Of a DNA stretch of 64,000 bases, positions 20,930 through 31,639 are shown one piece after another; within the stretch, counting starts at the first letter, position 1, and every line of letters starts with the position of its first letter. The stretch comes from Prorocentrum cordatum (lineage: Eukaryota > Sar > Dinophyceae > Prorocentrales > Prorocentraceae), in the NCBI GenBank assembly GCA_963575745.1, contig CAUYUJ010013936.1, forward strand, positions 270,001 to 334,000, read 5' to 3'. The notes beneath the pieces are model-generated. The model saw nothing but the letters and a program-made list of their open reading frames with translations. It did not search any database and was not told the origin of the DNA. The position numbers were made by a program, and so were the translations under genes.

Positions 20930-23476
20930 TCATACAAAATCTGCCCTCGGACTGCCTCGCGCAGACAGCAGGGCCCCCGTGTTCGCGGGAAAGATGCAGA
21001 CCCCCCCAGGACTTACAAGCGCCTCGTGCTTGCACTCTCTCTTGTTCTTCTTGGAGGCGCAGGCGTTGGGCACCAGACGCTTCTCCTGCTTGGTCTTCGA
21101 ATCCATCGCCAGTCGATGAATGTGGTGCTGGCGCCGACACATGAAATACTGTAGAGCGCCGTTGAACTTCTCCTTGAAAGTGGCGTCGTCGCAGTTCAGG
21201 CCGAGCTTCTGAGCTTCCCCTGGAGCCCCCTGCGCGGACGAGCGCAGACCAGCTCTTGCGTCATCATACAAGAACCGAGGCAAGCGGCCCAATTTCAACT
21301 CCCCCCATGCTGACGATCCAGAGCATTCGGACGACTCCGAGTATGTCGGGAAGTTCTGCTCCAGCGAAGTTCTCTCTCTAGCAAATCGGTCCACGTCGGG
21401 GTATCTCTTGCGACAGATTTGCCCGAGGAAATGCTTCAGCTCAGTCGCATTCACGAGACCTTCCTCGATTTTCTGCGCGATCTCCTTCAGCGTGGCGAAC
21501 TGGTGCAGGCGCTGAACGAACATGAAAAAATGATAATGCAGCCCCCCCGTCGTTTTCTGAGCCTCCACGGCGCCGAACACAGCGTCCACGCGCCCGGCAA
21601 TGCCTCCCATGGCTTCAGCGTTGCTGCCCAGGGCGTCCTGACACGGCGATCCAGACTCATAGCATTGCGGACAGCGAGGGCACATGCGCACTCCGAGCAT
21701 CGTCGCCAAGACCGTGCGGATCTGCACGAAGAATGCGTTGGAGGCGGCCAAGGGGTCCTCTGCGAGGAACAAGCGAGGCGTGTCATATCCAGGAATGTGG
21801 ACCTCAAACTCGTCCTCTGGCGACGGCTCCAGGCTCGGCGAATCGCTTCTTGCCCACTGCTGTCTCCTGCTCTCGCTTGCAACGAAGGGATCGTCCTGGC
21901 GGTACCTGCTGAGCCTGAGCGCTAGATAATTGTGCCGCTCTCCTGGGGAAATAGTACAGAATATGCCATTCCCGTAGTTGACGCAAGCCCAGATCCCCAG
22001 GTGCCCCATCTTCGTCCGAATCTCCTGCGTGCCTGGAATGGCCCGGCATCGAAAGCGGAAATCAGCCAAGAGTCGCCGCTGCAGGTTGCCGAGGCCGACT
22101 GCGAAAATCAGCTTACTGGCATCATTGTTGATCTTTCGGCGTCTGCCATCGGGTAACGTGTAGTAACCCTTCTCGAGCTTCTGGAGTAAATCGGCAGCGG
22201 CAATGGCAGCGTCAGTCTCCGCGCTCTCTGCGCTTTGGCCTTGCAAGCGTTCCCCTCTCTTGACGCTCAAGCTTGCTCCGAGATTGACGCGTTCACGAAA
22301 ATATAGATTCCACAAGGCCGGCGCAAACCCCCAAGTGCGTCGGAACTGGTCTTCTATCCGCTGCGGCAAGCCGCGCGTGAGATCGAACAACCTCACTGTG
22401 GTCGCTGGCCCCATTGCAAAATGCGCGTTCGGTAGCTTCCGCTGGGCTACGCCCACTGACGGCTCGAGCCACCTGTGCAAAAGCCCACGTGGAGTTGGGA
22501 GATCTTTCGTCTCTGGTCGACGCCAACGAGGTTGGTGCGGGACGTCGTAACCGCCAACAGCACGCGGCAGCGTGAACGGGAACGCCATGCCCAGATACCA
22601 GGCGGTATGCTGATTCGTCAGGTCCGTCCCACTCTGGATGTTGACATCGCCGAGCCTGGCAAAAACGGACTTGTAATTCTCCGAGATGTTCGACTGGGCT
22701 CTGGTGCTCCGCTCAGCGACGATATATGACGGACTCAACGCTGAGACGAAATCCTGCACCCGTCTTGCCGGCTCTGGAGGCGTGGCCAGTTTGTCTTGAA
22801 CGAGGGGCTCTGCAGCCCCTTCTACCTGTTGCACCGCATCCTGCACTGCCTGCGGGATGAACTTCGCCTCCCCGTATTTCTCTGCGTACTTCTGGGAATA
22901 TCTTTCGTGGGGGCGGGCTGCCACTCTGTCGAATGAGTTCAGGCCGTTGTTGCCATACCCTGGATAGCCGCTGTCGCGCATGAGCTCCATCAATTTGCGC
23001 ATTACGGGGATGCGCAACGTCAGCCCTTTCAGGTGCTGCGCCAAGTCTTTGCTGCCCCCTTTGATGCGCACGTTCGCCAGCATCGCCAACGTTTCCTCCG
23101 AATGTGGCACTCCGAGAGCATCCTGCAGCAACTTCAGCCGGCCCCCGTGGATCTCTTCGGCGTGCTGGGAAGCTTCGCGACAACATCTCTCGATGTCGTC
23201 CCAAGGCATGGAGAAGCTGAAGAGATTGCCCTTCACCTGCGTTCTGGCTTCAGACTTGCCGAGCGGCGCGTCGATGAGATTGCCATGCGGGGCCTCCAAG
23301 TAATACGCCAACATAGTACTCCAAACCGTGCAGCACGCCGCGCACTCCAGCCACGTGACGTCGTTATCCACAATGTATCGACTCACGTGGCCGTAGTAAT
23401 GGTCGTTGGCTAAACTCATGGGGATGGCCCCGCCGTCGAAGAACGAAGATGCCGCCTCGTGATCCCTGAGTCCCAC
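20930..23476 (-). CDS. Helitron-type replication initiator (Rep) protein, partial
   Basis: An 848-codon frame, by far the longest low-repeat frame in the window. The N-terminal part has a conserved block around WLECAACCTVWSTM and VKGNLFSFSMPW, the middle has IRTKMGHLGIW and ISPGERHNYLALRLSRYR, and then HYHFFMF (encoded near 21,503-21,543). HYHFFMF is the HUH metal-binding motif of Helitron Rep domains, which nick one DNA strand to start rolling-circle transposition. The family normally continues into a C-terminal helicase. Here the recognisable sequence runs to NACASKKNKRECKHEA, then meets CTT|GTAAGT (donor at about 21,016); the last 28 codons look like read-through into an intron or non-coding DNA. 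No helicase exon was found in the window, so the element is truncated, disrupted or interrupted by a long intron. The first Met is at 23,474-23,476; upstream exons cannot be excluded. Confidence 0.75.
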   Translation of the reverse strand: MGLRDHEAASSFFDGGAIPMSLANDHYYGHVSRYIVDNDVTWLECAACCTVWSTMLAYYLEAPHGNLIDAPLGKSEARTQVKGNLFSFSMPWDDIERCCREASQHAEEIHGGRLKLLQDALGVPHSEETLAMLANVRIKGGSKDLAQHLKGLTLRIPVMRKLMELMRDSGYPGYGNNGLNSFDRVAARPHERYSQKYAEKYGEAKFIPQAVQDAVQQVEGAAEPLVQDKLATPPEPARRVQDFVSALSPSYIVAERSTRAQSNISENYKSVFARLGDVNIQSGTDLTNQHTAWYLGMAFPFTLPRAVGGYDVPHQPRWRRPETKDLPTPRGLLHRWLEPSVGVAQRKLPNAHFAMGPATTVRLFDLTRGLPQRIEDQFRRTWGFAPALWNLYFRERVNLGASLSVKRGERLQGQSAESAETDAAIAAADLLQKLEKGYYTLPDGRRRKINNDASKLIFAVGLGNLQRRLLADFRFRCRAIPGTQEIRTKMGHLGIWACVNYGNGIFCTISPGERHNYLALRLSRYRQDDPFVASESRRQQWARSDSPSLEPSPEDEFEVHIPGYDTPRLFLAEDPLAASNAFFVQIRTVLATMLGVRMCPRCPQCYESGSPCQDALGSNAEAMGGIAGRVDAVFGAVEAQKTTGGLHYHFFMFVQRLHQFATLKEIAQKIEEGLVNATELKHFLGQICRKRYPDVDRFARERTSLEQNFPTYSESSECSGSSAWGELKLGRLPRFLYDDARAGLRSSAQGAPGEAQKLGLNCDDATFKEKFNGALQYFMCRRQHHIHRLAMDSKTKQEKRLVPNACASKKNKRECKHEALVSPGGVCIFPANTGALLSARGSPRADFV

Positions 23477-23550
23477 CAGCCCTTTGGGCGTGAGTGGTTT
23501 AGAGAGCCCGCTCTGTCCTCAACCCCCCTTCTTCCCCTTCGGGGAGGGGT
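23465..23550 (-). repeat. Inverted copy of the 7.73-kb dispersed repeat
   Basis: The complement reads GAAGGGGAAGAAGGGGGG, CTCTCTAAACCACTCACGCC and GGGCTGGTGGGA, as at 7726-7815. It ends at the first codons of the Helitron replicase frame. Confidence 0.7.
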
Positions 23551-23879
23551 TTGCCCCTCCCCCTACCCCCTCCCCCTGGGCCTGGAGAGGGCGGGCCGAG
23601 CGTCGTCAGGGGGGTCTTGTTCGACTCCTGGGAGGGCCAAACAACGACGACCCTCGCGAGGATTCTGGCCCCGACGGGGGGGGGGGGCAGAGTTTGGCCC
23701 CTCTGCTCTTCTTTGAAGCAAGCATCATTGATTTTACGACTGTTTCGGCCCCATTTTGGCCTTCTGAAGGGGGCCGCGCTCATCTTCCTTCATAGCAAAA
23801 TCATTGATTGTACGAAGGTTTTGGGCTCATTTTGTCCTTCTCAGGGGGCAGCGCTCATTTGCGCTTCTGAGGAGGTCGC
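23551..23879. other. Unassigned DNA with imperfect duplicates
   Basis: ATCATTGATT(T/G)TACGA occurs twice (about 23,726 and 23,801), each followed by a GGCCC/GGGCTCATTTTG(T)CCTTCT block, indicating a ~75-bp duplication. No gene. Confidence 0.5.
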
Positions 23880-24110
23880 AAGAGGCCCCAAGATGGCCCC
23901 AAGAGGCCCCCAGGAGGCTCCCAAGAGGCCTCCAAGAGGCCCCCAAGAGGCCCCCAATAGGCCCCAAGAGGCCCCCAAGAGGCCCCCAAGAGGCCCCCAA
24001 GAGGCCCCAAGAGGCCCCAAGAGGCCCCCAAGACGCCCCCAAGAGGCCCCCAAGAGGCCCCCAAGAGGCCCCAAGAGGCTCCAAGAGGCCCCCAAGAGGC
24101 CCCACGAGAG
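23880..24110 (-). repeat. CAAGAGGCCCC minisatellite
   Basis: About 20 units of 11-13 bases; the complement is the CTTGGGGCCTCTTGG type found across the window. Confidence 0.95.
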
Positions 24111-24485
24111 CCCGAGCGATCCTCACACCAGGTCGAGGGCCCGAACGACTCACACCACGAAGAACCCGAACGACTCACACCACAAGAGGGGCCCGAACGA
24201 CTCCACCAGACAGGCGCCCGAAGCGACTACCCCACGAGGACCCGAACGACTACACCACGACGCGGCCCCGAACGACTAACCACGAGGGGCCCGAACGAGT
24301 TACACCAGGAGGAGGGGCCCGAACGACTCACACCAGGAAGAGGGGCCCGAAAACTCACACCACGAGAAGCCCGAACGACTCACACCAGGACGGAGAGCCC
24401 GAACGACTCACACCACGAAGAGCCCGAACGACTCACACCAGGAAGAAGGGCCCGAACGACTCACACCAGGGCGAGAAACCCCAGA
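24111..24485 (+). repeat. GGGCCCGAACGACTCACACC minisatellite
   Basis: About 14 imperfect units of roughly 20-33 bases, each with CCCGAACGACT(C)ACACCA and a variable CGA-rich spacer. Confidence 0.9.
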
Positions 24486-24889
24486 CGACTCAAATCACGA
24501 GGAGCGCTTTCTCTCCCTCCTCCTCCGCCTCGTCCTTCTCCCGCTCCCCCCACAAGGAGGATGTGCAATGAGGCGGGGGGAAGGAGGAACAGGGGAGATA
24601 TGCGGGGCCAAGCGGACACACGCCTGGAAAACACGACTGTCGGCATGCTTCGCAAGAGTTGCTGCTGCGAGATGGGCTGGCGGGGATGCGCGAAGCGTGA
24701 AGAATTTCAAGCTTGAGAGAAGTTGAAGAATGAGGTGGGTCGCGGTTGTTGTGCGATTCGATCGTTTTACGACCCGATAGAGTGGCCGCGCCTTGTCAGG
24801 GCGGCGCTCAAGATGTCCATCCCGCCTCGGGTTTAGTATTTGGAGCTTCTCCAACGTGTAGCAATACGGGTTTTGAATCACCTGGAAGC
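24486..24889. other. Unassigned DNA upstream of the second LINE
   Basis: Non-repetitive apart from a short CCT/CTC-rich run near 24,510. May include diverged reverse-transcriptase sequence, but I cannot place a motif. Confidence 0.3.
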
Positions 24890-26857
24890 CTCGTCGGCCC
24901 CCGTTTCGGCCAACGTGGGGCGCCGCGCAAGGCCTGATATCAAACGCTCGTTTCGGTGGAGCACTGGCGCGCGTTGTTCTCAAGGGAATGGTTTAAGCCC
25001 GCCCGCGAATCAACCGTCGGGTTTGGGCCGACGGCTCACCCCAGCATTTTCGCGTCTACAGGCAGGCTGTCGGGATCGGACTTCGGAACTGCACCGTCGA
25101 CGCGTGAGAGGCGCTGGCGCTACGCGAGCTAATCGTACGCCCAAATTAGTCGTTGCGTGCTCCAACCTGGCAGATGCGAGGTGGGTCAAGGGTGCCAGAT
25201 CGCACCTCAAGGCCAAACCAATTTTTGGGAGCTGTTCTTTCGCGTGCAAGGGGGCTGTCGCGCGCCGCGCGGCGCAAGCAGGACCTTATGCTTCAATGGG
25301 TGAGTGGCAAGGTCGGACGCTTCGTTTGAGCTGCCAGGCGCTGCCGATTGACTTTCGGACTGTAGGTCCAAGGGGCGCAGGCGGCGGGTGTCTATGGGCT
25401 CCAGATCCACGGCACCTACGGATAACGCCTGGTCCAAGCGCGACGCCGCCTCGGACATGCATGCGCTGCTGCCACACGTGGGAGGTGCCTCACATCTCGT
25501 CTAGGGCTGAGACGCCCAACCAGAACCCTGGTATCAAGCTGCTGGTGCAGCGCTTGGACTTCTGACTTCAGATGTGGAGGGGCCACCCTGCTATTCAGTG
25601 GGGGATTTGGAAGGCTTGGTCGACGCTGTCAGGTCAGATACTCAACGCACCTGCTGCACATCGATCTGAGCACGTTCAAGGACCAGTCTCGGCCATCATC
25701 CTACACCTTGCCGAAGCAGGCCGCGGAATAGATGAGGCGACGGCGTGGGCCATCCCTGGGCCCCAAGCAGCAGCTGGTGCTGATTGGAGGTTCGACGGCC
25801 GCATATAAATACAGGCCTTCGAGCGCTTGATGGACATGGTGGGTTTCTTCATGATTATTCTGAGGCGCTGGCACCCAGGCAATGGGACAAGGTCAAACTC
25901 ATTAATGTGGAGTTGGTTTGGAGGAGCGCACTGCGAATCGTATCGCATGTATTGTTCAAATGATGGGGAAATGTGCAACTGATGGGGGATTTGTTGTCTT
26001 CAATCATGTTGAACTGTGCGATTGGAGGAGCGTGGCCGAGATCTCGGGAAGATCGGATATCCGCAAATATCGTGGATCCGAGCTGTGCAATCGTTGTAAT
26101 AGGGAACCCGATACCGCCCTCCATCGGACCTGGATCTGCTCAGAAAACATAAGGGATATGGCGTATGAAAGGTCTGCCAAGAGAATCAGTCAAGCTATAG
26201 TGTAAGCAGACACTGATCCAGCATTCTGGCTCAGAGGGATGACCTCTGGTGACTGGACATGTGTACCTGAGTCGCCAAGCGTAGAGGAGTGGACTGTTGA
26301 AGTAACTGATGATGAGCGTCAGATATTCTTTATATGAGAAAGCTTGCCTGGGAAACCCCTTGCTCTTTTCGGGGACGCCCCGGGGGGAACCAACAACAGA
26401 TTTCGTAGGGTTGGTCTCGGAATGGTGTTGTTGACGAGGGCTCTTGGGCCGCAGGTTGATATCCAAATTTCTCTCCACGGGCCCTTGGTTGGCCCCCGCC
26501 AGTCGGTGCTTCGTGGGGAGCTCCGAGCGCTTGTGTTTGCGCGTTGGGCTACTGAAAGGGCCGTCGTTTGTGTCTGGCGGCGAGGCTGTAGCGAAAAGGC
26601 TGGTTTGGCAAGAAATGGCCAACCCCTGAGGGTGAGGACGGTGATCGGTGGGCGTCCCTTGGTCAGATCCTGTGCAGCAGAATGCGGACCCAACTTTGAT
26701 CAGTGCCTGGTTCCTTCACTCACATCAAGGTGAGGCCGCCATCGCAAGCAAGCCGTCGGAACGATGGCTCGTCACAAGTACCGCTATAGTTGATCTTGTT
26801 GCTAGCGTGGCTGCTCGCCACGCCCGCCTGCCTGTTAACACATACCACACGCCATAA
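24890..26857 (+). pseudogene. LINE-like retrotransposon, 3' half (RT thumb, zinc finger, RNase H), degraded
   Basis: The family copies itself by target-primed reverse transcription. Across three frames I see: a post-catalytic reverse-transcriptase segment at about 25,150-25,560 (VQGAQAAGVYGLQIHGTYG, ATRGRCLTSRLGLR); a connecting segment with GPVSAIILHLAEAG near 25,680; a CCHC-type finger, LCNRC followed by TALHRTWIC, at 26,083-26,140; and an RNase H domain starting FGDAPGG near 26,370, with the LRGELRALVFA helix, then WFLHSHQ at 26,708-26,728 and an AIVDLVASVAARHA tail. Stops interrupt the frame at 26,203 and 26,335, and the frame shifts near 26,630. The RT catalytic box, endonuclease and N-terminus are absent, as expected for a 5'-truncated, long-dead copy. 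Confidence 0.75.
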
Positions 26858-26886
26858 AATCAACGAACGTCGTGCCTTCCTGAGGA

Positions 26887-27086
26887 GCAACGATAGGGGG
26901 GGACTGGCATAGGGGGGGATGCATCGACCTGGAATCGGCGATACAGCGCCGATAGATCGGCGATAAGCCTCCGATAGTGAATCCGCACCTTCCTGGGCAG
27001 GTTGGGGTTATCGGGCCCCTATCGGCGATCAATGGGCGATTGGGGGTCGATGCACCCCCCCCTATGCCTATCCCCCGTATCGTTGC
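26887..27086. repeat. Fold-back element, ~70-bp arms
   Basis: GCAACGATA at 26,887 pairs with TATCGTTGC at 27,086. Inside, GGCATAGGGGGGG, TGCATCGACC and GGCGAT blocks face their complements. The total is 200 bases with a central loop of roughly 60. It starts about 30 bases after the stop codon of the degraded LINE. Confidence 0.8.
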
Positions 27087-27469
27087 CCCCGACTTCCCTC
27101 CCCTCTCTGCCCCCCCTTGGTTGCACGATGGTGGGAGGTGCTGTCAGGGAGGTGGTGGCTCGTCGTCTCAAGGGAGCGTCGTGGATACCCCCGGTACCCC
27201 AACAGCTATAACGGCATGATCTTTTACCAGCCTCCCCAAACCAAATTACATATAACTGGCGGGTGCGTCCACAAAATTCCGACGTCCTTCAATACCACAA
27301 TAAGCTGCAGCTCTGGTTGTTGTGTCCGGTGTGCTTGTCTTGCGAGGTTCCAGGCCTAATGTCCTAAGCAAGGCCGAGCAACTTGCTCGTGGCCGCCATG
27401 TGTCATTCATTCACGGTTGGTTGGCACTCATTGGCAATGTCACATGGTTACACTTCTTCTCATATTCAG
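27087..27469. other. Unassigned DNA
   Basis: No gene recognised. Confidence 0.3.
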
Positions 27470-27795
27470 ATTCCTCCTCTTCCGTCCTCATCCTCGTTAT
27501 CCCCCCCGCTCCTCCCTCTTTCCCCTTCCCTCCCTCCTCATTCATCCCACTCCTTCTCCCTCCTCCCCCAATTCCCCTTCAATTTTCTCAACCGTCCCGT
27601 CGTCGTCGTCCTCCTCCTCTTCCTCTTTCTCCTCCTCCTCCTTATCCTCTTCTCTCTTCTCCCCCTCCTCCTCCTCCCCCCCACCCTTCCCTCAACTTCC
27701 TAAAACGTTTCGTCCTCCTTCTCCTCCTGCTCCTCGTCTTCCTCCTCGTCGTCCACATGCTGCCTCCTCCTCCTCCTCCTCCTCCTCCTCCTCGT
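27470..27795 (+). repeat. CCT/TCC-rich tract
   Basis: Polypyrimidine with CCT runs, a few GTC triplets, and a pure (CCT)n end at about 27,767-27,792. Confidence 0.9.
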
Positions 27796-28379
27796 AGACT
27801 CGTAGATGCGGGCATTAGCGCTTCAGCGAAGCGCAGCCCTCCCCTTCTCATCCCTTTCGTCCACTGGCCCCGTCTCCCTCTCTCTTTCCCCGCCTGCCCC
27901 CCCCTCTTTCCCCTCCTCCCCCCTTCCTCGTCCCTCCCCCCCCCCCGCCTACTTCTCGGCTCCCGGAGCCGCGATCGCGCGCAGGAGGGAGCGGCCTGCA
28001 GCGCGTAGCTGGCGCCGCCCACCGTGGCGAAGACGATGCCCAGGGCCCTGGCGTTCTGCTGCCGGACCTCCTTTGCGGGGGGGTGGGGGGTGGCGCCTGC
28101 CAATAGCAGAAGGTTTCTATACACCACCACCGTGCTCTGCTCTTCTCCTCTCCTCTCCTCCTCTCCTCCCTTTCCGCCTTGCTTTCCCTCCTGTCCTCTT
28201 CCTCCTCCTCCCTGCCCCCTCTTCTCTCCGACCTTCCTTCCATTCTGTATTTCGCCATCCTGTGTGCGCCGCGAAATCCGCCCGCCGGCGCCCGCATCGG
28301 CGTGGCCCGTCCTCGGGCATGTCCGCGACCTTGTCGGGGGAAGACTGGTAACCTGGAACGGGAGGGCTTGTGACGGGGA
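27796..28379. other. Unassigned DNA with CT-rich patches
   Basis: Contains two short CT-rich stretches (about 27,840-27,950 and 28,135-28,240). Arg/Gly-rich minus-strand frames are composition effects. Confidence 0.35.
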
Positions 28380-28550
28380 ACCTCCTTGCTCCCCCTCATC
28401 CTAGTCCTCCTCGTCCTCCTCGTCCTCCTCGTCCTCGTCCTCGTCCTCCTCCTCCTCCTCCTCCTCCTCCTCCTCCCCCTCCTCCCCCTCCTTATCCCTC
28501 GTCGTCGTCGTCCTCCTCCTCCTCCTCCTCCATCCATTGTCCTTATCAAT
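28380..28550 (+). repeat. (CCT/CGT)n microsatellite
   Basis: CCTCGT then pure CCT triplets, ending in ATCCATTGTCCTTATC, a junction also seen (inverted) at about 50,690-50,770. Confidence 0.9.
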
Positions 28551-28556
28551 GACTCT

Positions 28557-29480
28557 TCCCTGTCGCGACCCCAGACGTGTCGGTAGGGCGGGCAGGGCGT
28601 TCCGCCTGAAACTTCCTCGCCGTTGATGCCCCTGGAGCTTGAACTTTGCAACAGTTTAACGGATGGAGGGCGGGTCATTTTCAAAATATATGCCTGTCGC
28701 GTTAGTGCCGCGCGCATTCGCATCAAAAGTTAGCAAACATTTCACGGATGCGGGGCGGGCGGCTTAAAACATGCTCTCGCCTTAACGCCGCGCGCATTCG
28801 CCGGATGACTTTGCAGCAGCTTCAAGGATGGAGGGCGGTTCCTTTTCAAAATGTGGCTCTCGCCCCAACGCCGCTTCTCATATATAGATATATACACATA
28901 CATATATGTATACATACACAGAAACAAGACACCATATTGTTTTCCTATTATTAAACGCAAAACCGCGGAATCATATTCTAAGGATGGAGGGCCGGTGGTT
29001 GTCAAACTGTGGCTCTCGCCTGCGCGTCGCACGCATTTGCCTTACCACATGCAGCAACTCCACGGATGGAGGGTGGGCGGTTTTCAAACTGCGTCCCTCG
29101 CCTCGGCGTCACGCACATTCTTCATGACATACTGTAGCGGTTTCGCGGGTGTGAGTTTTTTGCTGTTTCTTCTTTTTTGTATGTGGATCACGCCTTCGAG
29201 CCGCGCGCATTCGTTCAACCAACGCGCAGCCAGTTCTAATGATGTGGGGCGGGCTGATGTCAAATGGTGGCTCGCGCCTCAGCGTCGCACCCACTTGTCT
29301 CAAAACTGCAGCAAGTTCACGGATGGAGGGATGGCGCGCCACGCGCATTCGTCAGGAAAGCTTGTAACTGCTTCACGGATGGGGGGTGGGCGGTTTTCAA
29401 ACATGTGGTTCACGCCAAAGCGCCGCGCGCAGTCGTCTTACAAGCTTACAGCAGTTTCACGGGTTCGTGTGCTCGAAGAT
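28557..29480 (+). repeat. Dispersed family head plus ~82-bp tandem units
   Basis: A single-copy head (CCCTGTCGCGACC, CAGACGTGTCGGTAGGGCGG, CCTGAAACTTCC) leads into units carrying GGATGGAGGGCGG, TTTTCAAA, GTGGCTCTCGCC and GCCGCGCGCATTCG at about 82-base spacing (28,661; 28,746; 28,827; 28,982; 29,064). An inverted copy with two units is at 50,410-50,690, and the head alone at 47,060-47,160. A TATA-rich microsatellite (28,880-28,915) interrupts the array. Confidence 0.8.
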
Positions 29481-29499
29481 GATGCGTCTTTGGTTTGCG

Positions 29500-29680
29500 C
29501 TGGTCCTCTTCCTCATCCTCCCCCTCCTCCTCATCCTCCTCCTACTCCTCCCCCCCCATCCTCCTTTCCCCCCTCCTTGTCTTCCTGGCTCCTCCTCCTC
29601 CTCCTTCCTCCTCCTCCTCTTCGTTTTCTTCTTCCTCCTCCTCCTCCTCCTCCTCCTCCCTCTCCCCCCTCCTTCCATAG
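29500..29680 (+). repeat. CCT-rich microsatellite
   Basis: CCT triplets with CAT and CTT interruptions, ending just before the LINE. Confidence 0.95.
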
Positions 29681-29823
29681 CCATGTTGGTTCAAGGCGGT
29701 CAGTTCCTCAGCGGAACAAGTGGAGGCCGCTAGTCCGCGGCAACTTTCAGCTTTCTGTCAGTCTGCCCTGACCAGAGCCAAGCGCTGGTCCGCCCCAGCG
29801 CGAAGCATCCCGCGTGCTCCTCC

Positions 29824-30670
29824 ATGATGCCGTGGCAGCAGAGCAATAAGCAGTGGGCCTGGTCTCGCTGCGGGCAGTGCAACAACTGAGCGTATGACTG
29901 GAAGATCGCGCAGAGCAAAGGGTGCTGCAGGAAGTGCGACTCCCCAATCGAGCGGTGGAGTCAATCCCAGAGCTACCAGGGGGACAGCAAAACGCCACCT
30001 TGGGCGATACGCAAATCCTATGCGGAAGCGGTCTGTGGCTAGCTCGAGGTTGCGATCGCGAAGCTTGGGTCGGCCCCCGCCATGGTGGCGGAGGTGGAGC
30101 AGCTCAAATCCAGCTTCGCAATCAAGAGCGCCCCTAAGCAGACGGAAGTCCCGAAGTCGACCGTCCTCCGCAAAGCGATCGCCCAAATCAGCCGCGCCCA
30201 GGGCAAGCGCGACGTGGGGCGAGGCGCAGAAGGCTGTGCAGAGGCTCCAGGAGCAGATTGACAAAGCGGCGTCGGAGGTCCATGAGGCTCAGGTGGATCA
30301 CGCGAAAGCCCTTCAGGACTGCGTGCACGAGCACGGGCAGGAATGCGAGAACGCTGCAGACGAACACATCTTCTCCTACGACTCCTCGCTCTTCGAAGAC
30401 ATCGGCGACCTCGAGCAAGAACAGAAACAACAGCTCGTCAATTTCCCTGACGACGCCAAGGCCATGCAGGAGCTCCTCTGCGTGCCCAGGCCACGGCGAT
30501 CAGGAGGGACCATGCCAAAAAGACGCGCACAGTGGGCGAAGAGGGACAGCCAACGCCGTTGCCTGCGGCACCCGAAGGCCCTCCTGCAGCCGAGGCTGCC
30601 ACGCCTCGAGACCCTCTCAACCCCGAGGAGCAGCGGGCGAGGAAGGACAACAGCAGCAAGATCCTAGGAG
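29824..30670 (+). pseudogene. LINE N-terminus: zinc ribbon and coiled coil, broken
   Basis: A frame from 29,824 reads WAWSRCGQCNN, a stop at 29,887-29,889, then AYDWK and GCCRKCDSPIERW: two CxxC pairs of a zinc ribbon, likely nucleic-acid binding. After a frameshift around 30,040 comes VAEVEQLKSSFAIKSAPKQT. Then, in a further frame, GEAQKAVQRLQEQIDK and DLEQEQKQQLVNF form a heptad-rich coiled coil to about 30,470. A Pro/Ala-rich linker follows. The arrangement matches the ORF start of related dinoflagellate LINEs; the protein's own role is inferred. Confidence 0.7.
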
Positions 30671-30789
30671 AAGCCACCGAGAAAACCACGCCTGCGGCAC
30701 GGGCAAGGCCAATGTATCGGCGGCTTCCAGATCCCGTCAGTTGGGAGCTGGTGCTTGCGGCGCTGGTGGGTCTACTCCTCAGAGTCTTT

Positions 30790-31480
30790 GACGGTGGTTC
30801 CCCACGCTATGGGAAGAAGCACGATGCGACGGTACTCTTCAGTAGCGTTACGCAGTGGGGAGAGACGCCTGAAATGTTAATCGGCGAGAGTGTCGCGCAG
30901 GCGGGCGCCATCGCCTTCGCGGAGGCGCGCGTCCCCATCAGCGGCGTTCCGAAGCTCAAGAAGGATCTAAGCAAGGACGATTGGAAGGTTGCGGCCGCGG
31001 CGGCCACGCCCGCGGGCAGATCGAAGGAAGGCAACAGCGATGGCGAGCTGGTGATCGCGAAGTCTCACCTCGCCACCGCCGCGTATGATGGCATAAGAGA
31101 GACGTTGACCAATAACGGTTTTCGGGGTCCTTTTCGTGGCTGGGCAACCTCATCCTCTTCAGCCTCTACCCCCCCCCAAGGAAGGCATTGGGGGCAGCAA
31201 CTTCGAGAAGATGAAGGCGCTCTCGGTGGTGGCTCGTCATGGCGGACTGGAAGAGGTTACCCGAGGCCGTCGAGAGCTCAGGGCTGGAGCCCAGGTGGGG
31301 CGGCAAGGTGATCCGCCCCAACGTGCAGGCCACCTGTGACGAGGACAAGGGCAGCCTCATCGACTTCGCGATGGCGCGGTCCGACATCGCGCAGAACATC
31401 GAGATCGTGGCGGAGGTTCGGGTCCCTTAGAAGACTCATCTGGGCCTCAACCTTCTCGTGCCTGGGAGAGCCCATGCCTG
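30790..31480 (+). pseudogene. LINE endonuclease domain (EEP type), broken
   Basis: The domain would nick target DNA to prime reverse transcription. Visible blocks: VLFSSVTQWGE near 30,830, a substrate-contact stretch EARVPISGVPKLKKDLSKDD, then after a frameshift GNLILFSLYPPPKEG near 31,145, the MADWKRLPEAVE block at 31,239 (catalytic ADWN of relatives, here with K for N), and GSLIDFAMARSDI near 31,350. A stop at about 31,429 precedes KTHLGLNLL, the position of the usual SDHxPV-like motif. The K substitution and the stop both indicate an inactive domain. Confidence 0.7.
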
Positions 31481-31639
31481 GTGGCGTCGGCGCCTTCATT
31501 TGCACAAGCCGCCCCCGCAAGTGCTGCGGCCCGTGAAGAAGCCGAATCCCGCGAGCAAGAAGAGAGAGCAGGAGGAGGCGAGAGCGAGGCGCATGGCGGC
31601 CCTCCCAGAGGACCTTCGAGAAAAGTTCGCTGTGTTGGA

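Noticed and set aside
24495-24983. 162-codon minus-strand ORF upstream of the second LINE
   Set aside because: No motif, and it partly overlaps the 24.5-kb CTC-rich patch; kept as unassigned.
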